Below, one piece after another: positions 25,490 to 34,406 of a stretch of DNA of 64,000 bases. The notes beneath the pieces are model-generated. The model was not told where the DNA came from and did not search any database. It was given only the letters and a program-made list of their open reading frames with translations. The translations under genes were made by a program, and so were the position numbers. How positions within the stretch are numbered: position 1 is the first letter of the stretch; the number at the start of each line of letters is the position of its first letter. This stretch comes from Streptomyces barringtoniae (GTDB lineage Bacteria > Actinomycetota > Actinomycetes > Streptomycetales > Streptomycetaceae), in NCBI RefSeq assembly GCF_020819595.1, contig NZ_JAJHNP010000011.1, positions 248,001 through 312,000 of the forward strand, in the 5' to 3' direction.

Positions 25490-26362
25490 TCAGTGGAAGA
25501 CGACCGTGCAGTTGCCGTTGGGCAGCACACGGCTCTCGCTGTGCCACTGCACGGCACGCGAGAGGACCCGGGCCTCGACGTCGCGGCCCATGGTGACCAA
25601 CTCGTCCGGCGTGTGGGAGTGGTTCACGCGGACGACGTCCTGTTCGATGATCGGGCCTTCGTCGAGGTCGGGGGTGACGTAGTGCGCCGTGGCCCCGACG
25701 AGTTTGACTCCGCGCCGGTGCGCCTGCACGTACGGCCGTGCGCCCTTGAAGCTCGGCAGGAAGGAGTGGTGGATGTTGATGGCCCGGCCGTCGAGCCGCT
25801 TGCACAGGTCGTCGGAGAGGATCTGCATGTAGCGGGCGAGCACCACCAGGTCGACGTCGAGCTCGGCTACGAGCTCCAGCAGCCGGGCCTCCGCCTCGCC
25901 CTTGGTCTGCGGGGTCACCGGGACGTGGTGGAACGGGATGCCGTAGTTGCGCGCCAGTGGCTCGAATTCGCGGTGGTTGGAGACGATCGCCGGGACCTCG
26001 ATGTTCAGCGAGCCCGTGGACTGGCGGAAGAGCAGGTCGTTCAGGCAGTGACCGAACTTCGACACCATGATCAGGGTGCGGGTCGGGGTGGCGGCGTCGC
26101 GCAGCTGCCAGGTGATCCGGTAGGCCTCCGCGACGGGGCCGAAGCCGGTGCGCAGGTGCTCCAGGGATGTGGCCGGGTCCGAGACCTCGAAGTGCACCCG
26201 CATGAAGAAGCGGTCCTGCAGACGGTCGTCGAACTGCTGGCTCTCGAGGATGTTGCCTGAGTGACTCACGAGGTAGCTGGTGACGGCGTGGACGAGTCCG
26301 GCCCGGTCGGGGCACGAGAGGGTGAGGACGAACTCGCGGCCGGGCTGCGGGCGAGGAGACAT
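25490..26362 (-). CDS. purU: Formyltetrahydrofolate deformylase
   Basis: PurU (290 residues) hydrolyses 10-formyl-THF to formate and THF. It has an N-terminal ACT domain (about residues 8-80, FVLTLSCPDRAGLVHAVTSY) and a formyltransferase-like catalytic domain with INIHHSFLPSFKGARPY and the Asp motif ATAHYVTPDLDEGPIIEQ. I chose the ATG at 26362 because GGAGG stands 5 bases upstream; upstream in-frame ATGs would add 3 to 17 residues without a site. It recycles THF when demethylation floods the folate pool. Confidence 0.93.
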   Translation of the reverse strand: MSPRPQPGREFVLTLSCPDRAGLVHAVTSYLVSHSGNILESQQFDDRLQDRFFMRVHFEVSDPATSLEHLRTGFGPVAEAYRITWQLRDAATPTRTLIMVSKFGHCLNDLLFRQSTGSLNIEVPAIVSNHREFEPLARNYGIPFHHVPVTPQTKGEAEARLLELVAELDVDLVVLARYMQILSDDLCKRLDGRAINIHHSFLPSFKGARPYVQAHRRGVKLVGATAHYVTPDLDEGPIIEQDVVRVNHSHTPDELVTMGRDVEARVLSRAVQWHSESRVLPNGNCTVVFH

Positions 26363-26376
26363 GACATCCTCCATTA

Positions 26377-26410
26377 GTGCGCAATACGCAACGATGAGAG
26401 TGATGCGCAA
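26377..26410 (-). promoter_or_regulatory. Paired IclR-type operator upstream of purU
   Basis: GTGCG-CAATA-CGCAA at 26377-26391 matches the island motif with one mismatch. A second CGCAA half-site at 26406-26410 is in the same 19-bp register (window 26396-26410). It lies 15-48 bases upstream of the purU start. Confidence 0.55.
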
Positions 26411-26468
26411 CATGGTCCCGGTGTGGATGGTGCGGGGTCAAGAGGCGTGTTCTGCTTGGTACAAGAAG

Positions 26469-26483
26469 GTGCACCATACGCAA
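26469..26483. promoter_or_regulatory. Single IclR-type site in the purU-sdaA intergenic region
   Basis: GTGCA-CCATA-CGCAA is nearly identical to the betB site GTGCA-CATTA-CGCAA. It stands alone between the purU and sdaA promoters and could bridge the two. Confidence 0.4.
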
Positions 26484-26522
26484 CAACTTCCTTCGCCATG
26501 GGGACCGCTGCCTCCCCTCCTC

Positions 26523-26587
26523 TTGACAGCGGCCCGAAGCACCGGAAAGCATGTTGCGTATAACGAAGGATGTTGTGTCATCTGAGA
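26523..26587 (+). promoter_or_regulatory. Promoter with paired IclR-type sites (serine dehydratase)
   Basis: TTGACA at 26523-26528 is a likely -35. TTGCG-TATAA-CGAAG at 26554 and a TTGTG half-site at 26573 are 19 bp apart. The layout matches the promoters of the formaldehyde dehydrogenase, ferredoxin and dimethylglycine operons. Confidence 0.55.
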
Positions 26588-26739
26588 CACGCGGATGAGG
26601 CGGTCAATTCGAGCCGTCCGTTCGAGACCGTCACCTCCCACGCCGTCGCCGTACCGGCTGTCACCGCGCGGCCGACGGCTCCACATCCTCGGAGAGCCCG
26701 CATGAGGAGCACCCCATCCGGTCCCACCGGGAGCTCGCC

Positions 26740-26856
26740 ATGAGGATTCCGCGGCACCTGCGCCACGCCTGGGACCACGCGCGGCTCGTCGTGGACGAGG
26801 CCAACGCCGCCGTCGGCATCACCGCGTTCGCGGCCGCGCCCCACCCCGGCCGGTAA
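26740..26856 (+). CDS. Possible leader peptide upstream of sdaA
   Basis: This short frame encodes 38 residues, starting MRIPRHLRHAWDHARLVV. Its ATG overlaps the TGA of a still shorter 13-codon frame at 26702-26743. Both lie in the 340-base leader between the sdaA promoter and its GTG start. I do not recognise the sequence. Coding bias at third positions is consistent with translation but not decisive. It could be a small protein, a regulatory leader or chance. Confidence 0.3.
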   Translation: MRIPRHLRHAWDHARLVVDEANAAVGITAFAAAPHPGR

Positions 26857-26927
26857 CCGACAACCCTCCCGCAGGGGCGTGCCCCGGGACCGCTCGGGCA
26901 CTTCCCGCCCACCCCACGGAGTATGGC

Positions 26928-28310
<1,383 letters not shown>

Positions 28311-28432
28311 ACAGGCGGGCAGCGCAGCGATGTATCCGCCGCGAGCTTCCTGTGGCTGTAGTGGCTCAGAGCTGACTGAGAGGTGGCTGTGCAAGTGTGG
28401 CGCGCGCCCACACCCCCCTCAGGAGCCCCTGG

Positions 28433-28948
28433 ATGACTCTCATCAACGGTCTGCCCGCTCATGTCCTGTTCGTCCACGTGGTTGTCGTGTTGATACCCCT
28501 CACCGCGCTGGCTCTCGTGACGGCCGCGCTCTGGCCGCGCGCCGCCCGGCGGCTGGGTGTCCTGCTCCCGGTGCTCGCCCTCGTGGCCCTGGCCGCCGTG
28601 CCGCTGACCACGCACGCCGGAGAGTGGCTCGAACGACACGTGGAGGACGACGCCCTGGTACGCCGGCACACCGAGCTGGGCGACGGACTGCTGCCGTGGG
28701 CCCTGGGCCTGTTCGTACTGGCGGCGGTCGTGTGGTGGGCGGGGCGGCGCACTCCCGCCGAGCCCGGACAGGGCAACGGCACCCGCTGGTCCGCCCTGCC
28801 GGTACGGATCGTCGTCGGCGTGCTCTCGCTGGCCGTCGCAGTGGGAGCGGTCGTGGACGTCTACCGGATCGGCGACTCCGGGGCGAAGGCCGCCTGGCAC
28901 GACGCCTACTCGAAGACGGCGACGGGGTCGAAGGACCACAACGACTGA
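28433..28948 (+). CDS. DUF2231-type membrane protein
   Basis: This membrane protein has 171 residues and four predicted helices. The N-terminus NGLPAHVLFVHVVVVLIPL has the two histidines typical of DUF2231. Helices lie at about residues 10-32, 41-60, 86-104 and 124-145. Start ATG 28433 is 7 bases after AGGAG. The family's function is unknown; members are often linked to redox or stress loci. The strong hairpin at 28970 ends its transcript. Confidence 0.8.
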   Translation: MTLINGLPAHVLFVHVVVVLIPLTALALVTAALWPRAARRLGVLLPVLALVALAAVPLTTHAGEWLERHVEDDALVRRHTELGDGLLPWALGLFVLAAVVWWAGRRTPAEPGQGNGTRWSALPVRIVVGVLSLAVAVGAVVDVYRIGDSGAKAAWHDAYSKTATGSKDHND

Positions 28949-28969
28949 TCCGGCGCCCACTGCTCGGCC

Positions 28970-29003
28970 AGGGCCCCGGCGCGGAGTTCCGCGCCGGGGC
29001 CCT
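28970..29003 (+). terminator. Perfect 15-bp hairpin terminator
   Basis: AGGGCCCCGGCGCGG (28970-28984) pairs perfectly with 28989-29003 around an AGTT loop. It starts 22 bases after the DUF2231 gene. Confidence 0.85.
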
Positions 29004-29119
29004 CGGTGTCTCATGATGTCTCTCACCGCGCTGCGCGTGCCGACAATGTGCCAGGTCGCGGACGCCGCGCCGCCCTTTCGAGCCCGTCGCGACCCGTCGG
29101 CCCGCCGTTCGTCCGGCTC

Positions 29120-29135
29120 GGGGCCGAAGGACCCC
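29120..29135 (+). promoter_or_regulatory. DosR/OsdR-like box upstream of the cNMP-binding protein
   Basis: GGGGCCGAAGGACCCC is a near-perfect dyad, 82 bases before the start at 29217. It is nearly the same as the box at 52705. It marks the beginning of the dormancy-type region. Confidence 0.5.
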
Positions 29136-29216
29136 CGGCCCGGCCCGAGTGGCCCGTGGCGCCCTCGGCCGGGCGGGCCCACGCTGGGAGCAGAAGCCAC
29201 GAAGGGAGCCGGTGCG

Positions 29217-29675
29217 ATGACCTCCACCACCACCATGAGCGCGGCTCTTGAGCCCATGCACCGCGAACGGCTGCTGCGCCTGGCCCACGACGTCTCCTTC
29301 GAGGCCGGGACCCGTCTGTTCGAGGAGGGCCGGCGCGCCGACCGGTTCTGGATCGTGCGCACCGGCACCGTCGCCCTCGACCTGCACATACCGGGCCGCC
29401 GGACCGCGGTCATCGAGACCCTCGGCTACGGCGAACTGGTCGGCTGGTCCTGGCACTTCCCACCGTACCTCTGGCACCTGGGCGCCGAGGCCGTGAGCCC
29501 GGTGCGGGCCTGGGAGTTCGACGCCGAGGCCGTCCGGGCGACGTGCGCGCAGGACCCGGAATTCGGGCGCGCGATCGCCGTCTGGGTCGGGCGAGTGGTC
29601 GCCCAGCGGCTGCATGCCTCCCGGGTCCGGCTGCTCGACCTCTACGCCCCCTACGGCAGCGGCAGTCTGACGTGA
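29217..29675 (+). CDS. Cyclic-nucleotide-binding-domain protein
   Basis: This protein has 152 residues and a single cNMP-binding beta-barrel: SFEAGTRLFEEGRRADRFWIVRTGTVALDLH and ETLGYGELVGWSW are the barrel strands and phosphate-cassette region. There is no DNA-binding domain after the barrel, so it is not a full Crp-type regulator. ATG 29217 follows GAAGGGAG by 8 bases. A CBS-BON gene follows 24 bases downstream, so the two probably share a transcript. The ligand is unknown. Such proteins recur in OsdR-type stress regions. Confidence 0.82.
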   Translation: MTSTTTMSAALEPMHRERLLRLAHDVSFEAGTRLFEEGRRADRFWIVRTGTVALDLHIPGRRTAVIETLGYGELVGWSWHFPPYLWHLGAEAVSPVRAWEFDAEAVRATCAQDPEFGRAIAVWVGRVVAQRLHASRVRLLDLYAPYGSGSLT

Positions 29676-29699
29676 CCCCGGTCCTGTGAGGAGAGCGCG

Positions 29700-30353
29700 A
29701 TGGACAGCAGCCCCCACCGGGTGAGCGACGTGATGACGCGAGCCGTCGTCGCCGTGGGCCGCAAGGCTCCGTTCAAGGAGATCGTCGAGCGCATGGAACA
29801 GTGGCAGGTCGGCGCCCTGCCCGTGCTGGAGGGCGACGGCCGGGTGGTCGGTGTGGTGTCCGAGGCCGACCTGCTGCCCAAGGAGGAGTTCCGGGGCAGC
29901 GACCCGGACCGGTTCACGCAACTGCGCCGGCTGCCGGACCTCGCCAAGGCGGGGGCCGTGTGCGCCGAGGAGGTGATGAGCACCCCGGCGGTCACCGTGC
30001 ACGCCGACGCCGCGCTGGCCGAGGCCGCACGCATCATGGCGCTGCGGCACGTCAAGCGCCTGCCCGTGGTGAACGCGGAAGGTGTGCTGGAAGGCGTGGT
30101 CAGCCGCGGGGACCTGCTGAAGGTCTTCCTGCGGCCGGACAACGACCTGGCCGACGAGATCCGGCGCGATGTCGTCGACCCGCTCTTCCCGGCCCCGGTC
30201 GAACCGGTCCACGTCGTGGTCACCGAGGGCGTCGCGACCCTGACCGGGCGGGTTCAGGACCCCGCGCGGATTCAGCTCGCCGCGCGCATGACGCGCGGCG
30301 TCGAGGGTGTCGTGGGCGTGGATTGCCGGCTCACCGCGTCCGGTGCCGAGTGA
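29700..30353 (+). CDS. CBS-pair protein with BON domain, copy 1
   Basis: This protein has 217 residues. Two CBS motifs span about residues 7-70 (VSDVMTRAVVAVGRKAPFKE) and 95-145 (VMSTPAVTVHADAALAEAA). A C-terminal BON domain (about 165-212) carries VVVTEGVATLTGRVQDP. CBS pairs usually sense adenine nucleotides; BON domains bind membranes or phospholipids. Similar genes sit at 31112, 39628 and 41122, making a family of four here. Function is inferred only as stress sensing. Confidence 0.85.
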   Translation: MDSSPHRVSDVMTRAVVAVGRKAPFKEIVERMEQWQVGALPVLEGDGRVVGVVSEADLLPKEEFRGSDPDRFTQLRRLPDLAKAGAVCAEEVMSTPAVTVHADAALAEAARIMALRHVKRLPVVNAEGVLEGVVSRGDLLKVFLRPDNDLADEIRRDVVDPLFPAPVEPVHVVVTEGVATLTGRVQDPARIQLAARMTRGVEGVVGVDCRLTASGAE

Positions 30354-30479
30354 CGAGCCGAGTGCCGACAAGACGACAAACCTATCTGTCAGACATACCT
30401 ACCTGCCATCCCTGCCTGTCATCGCGCGGCGTGAGCTCTTCGTGTTTGTCAACTCATGTTTGTCAGCGTTTGTCCGCGT

Positions 30480-31082
30480 TCAGCCCCGCCCCCCGCTCAG
30501 GTTCCCCCACTCCGGCCCGATCTGCCTCCACTCCTCGTCCCATTCGGCCATGCGCCGCCGCACGAGCCGGGAGCGGACCACCCACCCCACGGTCCAGACA
30601 GCCGCACCGGCCGGTACGGCCACGAGGGCGCCGGTCAGGGCCGCCTGCACGGTCGCCGCCCTCCCGGTGACCGGTGCCGGGACCAGATGGCCGGCGCGAT
30701 CCGCCCACACGGCCACCGGGGTGCCCGCCGGGGCTCCCGGGTATATCTGTGTCCGGCCCGTGTGCACGGAACCGTCCGGGTCCGTCCAGCGCACGGCGGC
30801 CGACACGCGGCCGTCGTCGTATCCGCCGGCGGTGACAGGCGTCTTCGCCGCGTCGTCGGCGAGCACGGCGGAGACGGCATGCGCCCGGGCCGCCCGCGCC
30901 GCGAACGCCGAGTCGGTGACCTGGGCCGCCACGACGCCCGCGAGGGCTCCGCCGACGAGGACGAGCAGCCAGGCGGCGAGCACGACCCAGCCCTCGACGA
31001 GGTCGCTGCGCCGCCTGAGCGGATTGCGGCGCCAGCGCCAGAGCCGTACCCGGGTGGCCGCCGTGGGAGGTTTCCGCGTCAT
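30480..31082 (-). CDS. Rv1733c-like membrane protein, copy 1
   Basis: This protein has 200 residues with two transmembrane helices (about 29-52 and 133-158) flanking an extracytoplasmic domain. It starts with the WRWRRNPLRRRSDLVEGWVV motif typical of the Rv1733c family, whose mycobacterial member is strongly induced by DosR. AGGAGG lies 8 bases before the ATG at 31082. A second member lies at 36839. The function of the family is unknown. The CBS-BON gene at 31112 lies directly upstream in the same direction, so the two may be cotranscribed. Confidence 0.82.
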   Translation of the reverse strand: MTRKPPTAATRVRLWRWRRNPLRRRSDLVEGWVVLAAWLLVLVGGALAGVVAAQVTDSAFAARAARAHAVSAVLADDAAKTPVTAGGYDDGRVSAAVRWTDPDGSVHTGRTQIYPGAPAGTPVAVWADRAGHLVPAPVTGRAATVQAALTGALVAVPAGAAVWTVGWVVRSRLVRRRMAEWDEEWRQIGPEWGNLSGGRG

Positions 31083-31111
31083 CGTCGCCGCCTCCTGCCG
31101 TGCGCCGTCCG

Positions 31112-31813
31112 TCAGGGCGTACGCGCCCTGCCGGCCTCGGGGAGGTCGGGGTCGAGGTCCGGACGGCGGGGCGGTCCGGCCAGTGCGCAGTGCACGTCCA
31201 CCACACCCGCCACGGCCCGTGCGAGCCGGGCGGCGAGCGGGATCAGGGCCGTCTCACGGACCCGGCCGGCCAGCGTCACGACACCGTCGTACACCTCCAC
31301 CCGGACGGTGACGGCGCGCGGGCCGAAGAGGCGTACGACGACCTCGCGCCGGACCTCCTCGGCGATGTCCTCGTCGTCCCGCAGAAAGACCTTCAGCAGG
31401 TCGGAGCGGCTGACGATGCCACGGAGAGCGAGGTCACGGCCGACGACGGGCAGTCGCTTGACCCGGGCGCGGGCCATGAGGCGCGCGGCGTGGGCGAGCG
31501 TGGCGTCGGGTGCCACGGTGACGGCCGGGGTGGTCATCAGCTCGGCGGCGGTCACCGCGTCCGCCTTGCGGACCTCGCCGGGGTGGCCGATCTGCCCGTA
31601 CCGGCCGATGTCACCGTCCTGGTACTCCTGCTTGGCCAGCAGATCGCCCTCGGAGACGACGCCGACGACCCGGCCGGCGTCGTCCAGCACCGGCAGGGCG
31701 CTGACCTGCCAGTCCCGCATGACCTTCACGATGTCCTTGAAGGCCGCCCCGGTGCGCAGGGCGACGACCCGGTGGGTCATCACGTCGTTCACCAGGGCCG
31801 GAGTGCCGTTCAT
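31112..31813 (-). CDS. CBS-pair protein with BON domain, copy 2
   Basis: This protein has 233 residues: CBS motifs at about 8-68 (VNDVMTHRVVALRTGAAFKD) and 98-150 (LMTTPAVTVAPDATLAHAA), and a BON domain at about 168-212 (VEVYDGVVTLAGRVRETAL). It is close to the copies at 29700 and 39628. A DosR-like box lies 72 bases upstream of its start. It leads a two-gene run with the Rv1733c-like gene. Confidence 0.87.
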   Translation of the reverse strand: MNGTPALVNDVMTHRVVALRTGAAFKDIVKVMRDWQVSALPVLDDAGRVVGVVSEGDLLAKQEYQDGDIGRYGQIGHPGEVRKADAVTAAELMTTPAVTVAPDATLAHAARLMARARVKRLPVVGRDLALRGIVSRSDLLKVFLRDDEDIAEEVRREVVVRLFGPRAVTVRVEVYDGVVTLAGRVRETALIPLAARLARAVAGVVDVHCALAGPPRRPDLDPDLPEAGRARTP

Positions 31814-31884
31814 GGCATCCTCCAGAGACGTGGGTGCCGTCTTCGGACACCTTCAGGCTGCGGCGGCGGAGCCGTTCGTGACAT

Positions 31885-31899
31885 GGGCCGAGTGGTCCC
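31885..31899 (-). promoter_or_regulatory. DosR/OsdR-like box upstream of CBS-BON copy 2
   Basis: GGGCCGAGTGGTCCC, 72 bases from the start at 31813. On the minus strand it reads GGGACCACTCGGCCC, close to the GGGACTTNNGGCCC form of the mycobacterial DosR site. Confidence 0.5.
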
Positions 31900-31961
31900 G
31901 ATCCCATGCACCCGTCGGCCCTGCGGGCGCTCAGTGGCGAGGGGACCGAGGACGACGCGGC

Positions 31962-33680
31962 CTACCCGGCGGGCAGCGGAACGTGCCAGTCCAGTGCCGA
32001 ACCGCCTCCCTCGGGGCTGGACACCTCGAGCCGTCCGCCGAGGTTGTCCGCCCGTTCGGACATGTTGGCCAGGCCGCTGCGCCGGCCGCCGGAAGGGATG
32101 CCCACGCCGTTGTCCGCCACCCGCAGGCGCACCTCGCGGCCGTGGGCCGTCAGCGCCACCTGGGCCCGGTCGGCGTGGGCGTGCCGGGCGATGTTGGTGA
32201 GGGCCTCGGTCAGCACGGCGACGACATGGTCGGCGATCTCCGGCGGCACGTCGGTGTCGACCAGGCCTTCCATGCGCACGCTGGGGGCGAAGCCCAGCAC
32301 GGGGGTGGCCTCGCCGGCGGCGCGTACGACCCTCGCCCGCAGTCCGCTGCTCGCGGGGCCCGTGTGCGCCCGCAGCCCGAAGATCGTCGACCTGATGATC
32401 TTGATGGTCTCGTCGAGGTCGTCCACGGCCCGCAGCACCCGCTCGGCGGCCTCGGGATGTTCGATGAACCGGCCCGCGCTCTGCAGGGTCATCCCGGTGG
32501 CGAACAGCCGCTGGATGGCGAGGTCGTGCAGGTCCCGGGCGATGCGGTCGCGGTCCTCCAGCAGCGCGATCTGCTGGGCGTCATGCCTGCGGTCGGCGAG
32601 TTCCATCGCGATCGCGGCCTGGGCGGCGAACCCCTGCAGCAACTCGGTCTCCTTCTGGAGGAAGACCGGCCGGCCGGCTTCGCGGGCCACCAGCACCACG
32701 CCACGCACGCCGTTCTCGCCCGTGCCGATCGGGACCGCCACGGCGGGTCCGAGCCCCTCGAAGCGCGGCGGTTCGGGGGTGATCCGCCCGTCGTGGAGCA
32801 CGTTGTCGCTGGTCACCGGTGCGGTCGCGGTGTACGCCAGCCCCATCAGGCTCGCGTCCATGGGCAGCACCAGTCCCCGGTGCGCCTCCGCGTCCACTCC
32901 GACGGCGATCTCCACGGTGAGCGACTTCGTGCCCTCCATGGGCATGGCGACCGCCGCCAGGGCCGAGCCCGAGATCTCCCGGGCACGCTCGGCGATCAGG
33001 TTCAGGGACTCGGCACGGTCGATGCCGGACATCAGGCTGTGGCTGATCTCCGCGTTCGCGCGCTGCCAGCGCTCGCGCAGCCGGGAGTCCTCGTACAGGC
33101 GTGCGTTGTCGATCGCCACACCGGCGGCCACGGCCAGCGTGGACAGCACCGACTCGTCCTCCTCGTCGAACTCCCGCCCGCCGCGCTTCTCGGTCAGGTA
33201 GAGGTTGCCGAAGACCTGGTCGCGGACCCGGATCGGGACGCCGAGGAAGCTGTTCATCGGCGGGTGGCCCGGCGGGAAGCCGTAGGAGGACGCGTGTGCG
33301 GAGATCTTGGCGAGCCGCAGCGGCTGCGGGTGCCGGATCAGCTCGCCGAGGATGCCGTGTCCTTCCGGAAAGGGGCCGATCGCGGCGATCTGCTCCGCGC
33401 TGACGCCCACGGTGTGGAAGGCGGACAGCCGTGTGCCGTCCGGTCCGATGACGCCGAGGGCGGCGTACCCGGCGTTCACGACCACCGCGGCCGCCTCCAC
33501 GATGGAGTGCAGGACCTGCTCCAGGTCGAGCTCCCGGCCGACGGAGAGGACCGCCTCCAGCAGACCTTGCACGCGATCCTGTGTGCCGCGGGCTGCGCTG
33601 ATCCGGGCCTGCAGCTCCTCCAGCAGTTCGTCGAGTTTCAGCTGCGGCAGTCGTACGCGCGGCTCCTCCGAATCGGTCAC
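31962..33680 (-). CDS. osdK: DosS/OsdK-like GAF-GAF sensor histidine kinase
   Basis: This kinase has 572 residues: two GAF domains (about 50-195 and 215-370), a HisKA_3 dimerisation domain with phospho-His in DRDRIARDLHDLAIQRLF, and a HATPase with DNGVGIPSG. In GAF-A the segment GFPPGHPPMNSFLGVP keeps the histidine that binds heme in mycobacterial DosS (His149 there; about His139 here). Oxygen, NO or redox sensing is therefore likely. Tandem GTGs start the frame; 33680 is better spaced (5 bases) from GGAGG. The likely partner regulator is at 40383. The symbol is by analogy with S. coelicolor. Confidence 0.88.
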   Translation of the reverse strand: MTDSEEPRVRLPQLKLDELLEELQARISAARGTQDRVQGLLEAVLSVGRELDLEQVLHSIVEAAAVVVNAGYAALGVIGPDGTRLSAFHTVGVSAEQIAAIGPFPEGHGILGELIRHPQPLRLAKISAHASSYGFPPGHPPMNSFLGVPIRVRDQVFGNLYLTEKRGGREFDEEDESVLSTLAVAAGVAIDNARLYEDSRLRERWQRANAEISHSLMSGIDRAESLNLIAERAREISGSALAAVAMPMEGTKSLTVEIAVGVDAEAHRGLVLPMDASLMGLAYTATAPVTSDNVLHDGRITPEPPRFEGLGPAVAVPIGTGENGVRGVVLVAREAGRPVFLQKETELLQGFAAQAAIAMELADRRHDAQQIALLEDRDRIARDLHDLAIQRLFATGMTLQSAGRFIEHPEAAERVLRAVDDLDETIKIIRSTIFGLRAHTGPASSGLRARVVRAAGEATPVLGFAPSVRMEGLVDTDVPPEIADHVVAVLTEALTNIARHAHADRAQVALTAHGREVRLRVADNGVGIPSGGRRSGLANMSERADNLGGRLEVSSPEGGGSALDWHVPLPAG

Positions 33681-33811
33681 CACGTCCTCCAGTCCCCATC
33701 AGCACATGGCTCAGAACCGATGGGTCTTCCCACACCGTAGCGCCTCCCGGGCCGGGTGGGCACGGGAGGCGCGAACCGCTTCACCGGCCCGCGCCCCGCA
33801 CCGGCGCCGTT

Positions 33812-33825
33812 GGGCCGACCGGGCC
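33812..33825. promoter_or_regulatory. DosR/OsdR-like box between kinase and dikinase remnant
   Basis: GGGCCGACCGGGCC lies in the divergent region, about 90 bases before the dikinase remnant and 130 bases from the kinase start. It is weaker than the others. Confidence 0.3.
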
Positions 33826-33914
33826 GCCCGGCGGGACCGGGGGCACCTCCCCCGAGGGCCTCTCCCGCCGGACGCTTGAGCCGTACACAGACCGCTCAGC
33901 GCAGGAGTGCCGCC

Positions 33915-34406
33915 ATGGCCCGTCACGTGTACGACTTCCGGGACGGCGGACGTGACCCGGCCGACCTGCTCGGCGGCAAGGGCGCCGACCTGGCCCGGAT
34001 GACCCGGCTGGGCCTGCCGGTGCCGCCCGGTGCCACCGTCACCACCGAGGCCCGCCGCGCCTTCCTCGGCACCGGCGAGGAGCCGGAGGGCTTGCCGGCG
34101 GAGGTCTCCCGGCACCGCCCGTGCGCTCCGGCGCGCTTCTCCATGCCCGGCATGACGGAGACGGTCCTGGACATCGGCCTGAACGACGCCTCCGTCCTGC
34201 AGGCGATGGACGGCCTGCCGGTCACCGTCCGGCTGCTCGACCCGCCGCTGCACGAGTTCCCGCCCGACCGCACCGACCTCGCAGTGCGGGTGCGGGTCGC
34301 CGCGTCCGAGACCGCGGACGGGTAACCGGACCCGCACGACGTGGAGTTGCCCGACGCCGTGAACCGGATGCACGAGGAGAACCCGATGCCCGCTCTCAGA
34401 CCGTGA
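33915..34406 (+). pseudogene. Shrunken pyruvate phosphate dikinase remnant
   Basis: The first 60 residues match the dikinase N-terminus (VYDFRDGGRDPADLLGGKGA, LGLPVPPGATVTTEA, TGEEPEGLPAEVS). Then come two later blocks brought together by in-frame deletions: RFSMPGMTETVLDIGLNDASV and AMDGLPVTVRLLDPPLHEF. After a TAA at 34323 the same frame goes on with dikinase-like HEENPM before TGA 34404. A full enzyme has about 900 residues; this has 136 before the first stop. AGGAG is still present 7 bases before ATG 33915. The S. coelicolor OsdR region carries a full dikinase gene, so this is probably its decayed relative. Confidence 0.75.

Noticed and set aside
24564..26552. IclR copy 2 as a 662-residue protein
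   Set aside because: The upstream part is the purU region in another frame; copy 1 shows that the true length is 265.
26590..26927. Possible glycine riboswitch before serine dehydratase (GGAGAG at the start of the leader)
   Set aside because: The paired conserved cores and the second conserved block expected of a glycine riboswitch could not be found.
28395..28413. Hairpin GTGTGG-N7-CCACAC as terminator of sdaA
   Set aside because: Only six base pairs and very close to the next ribosome site; not strong enough to call.
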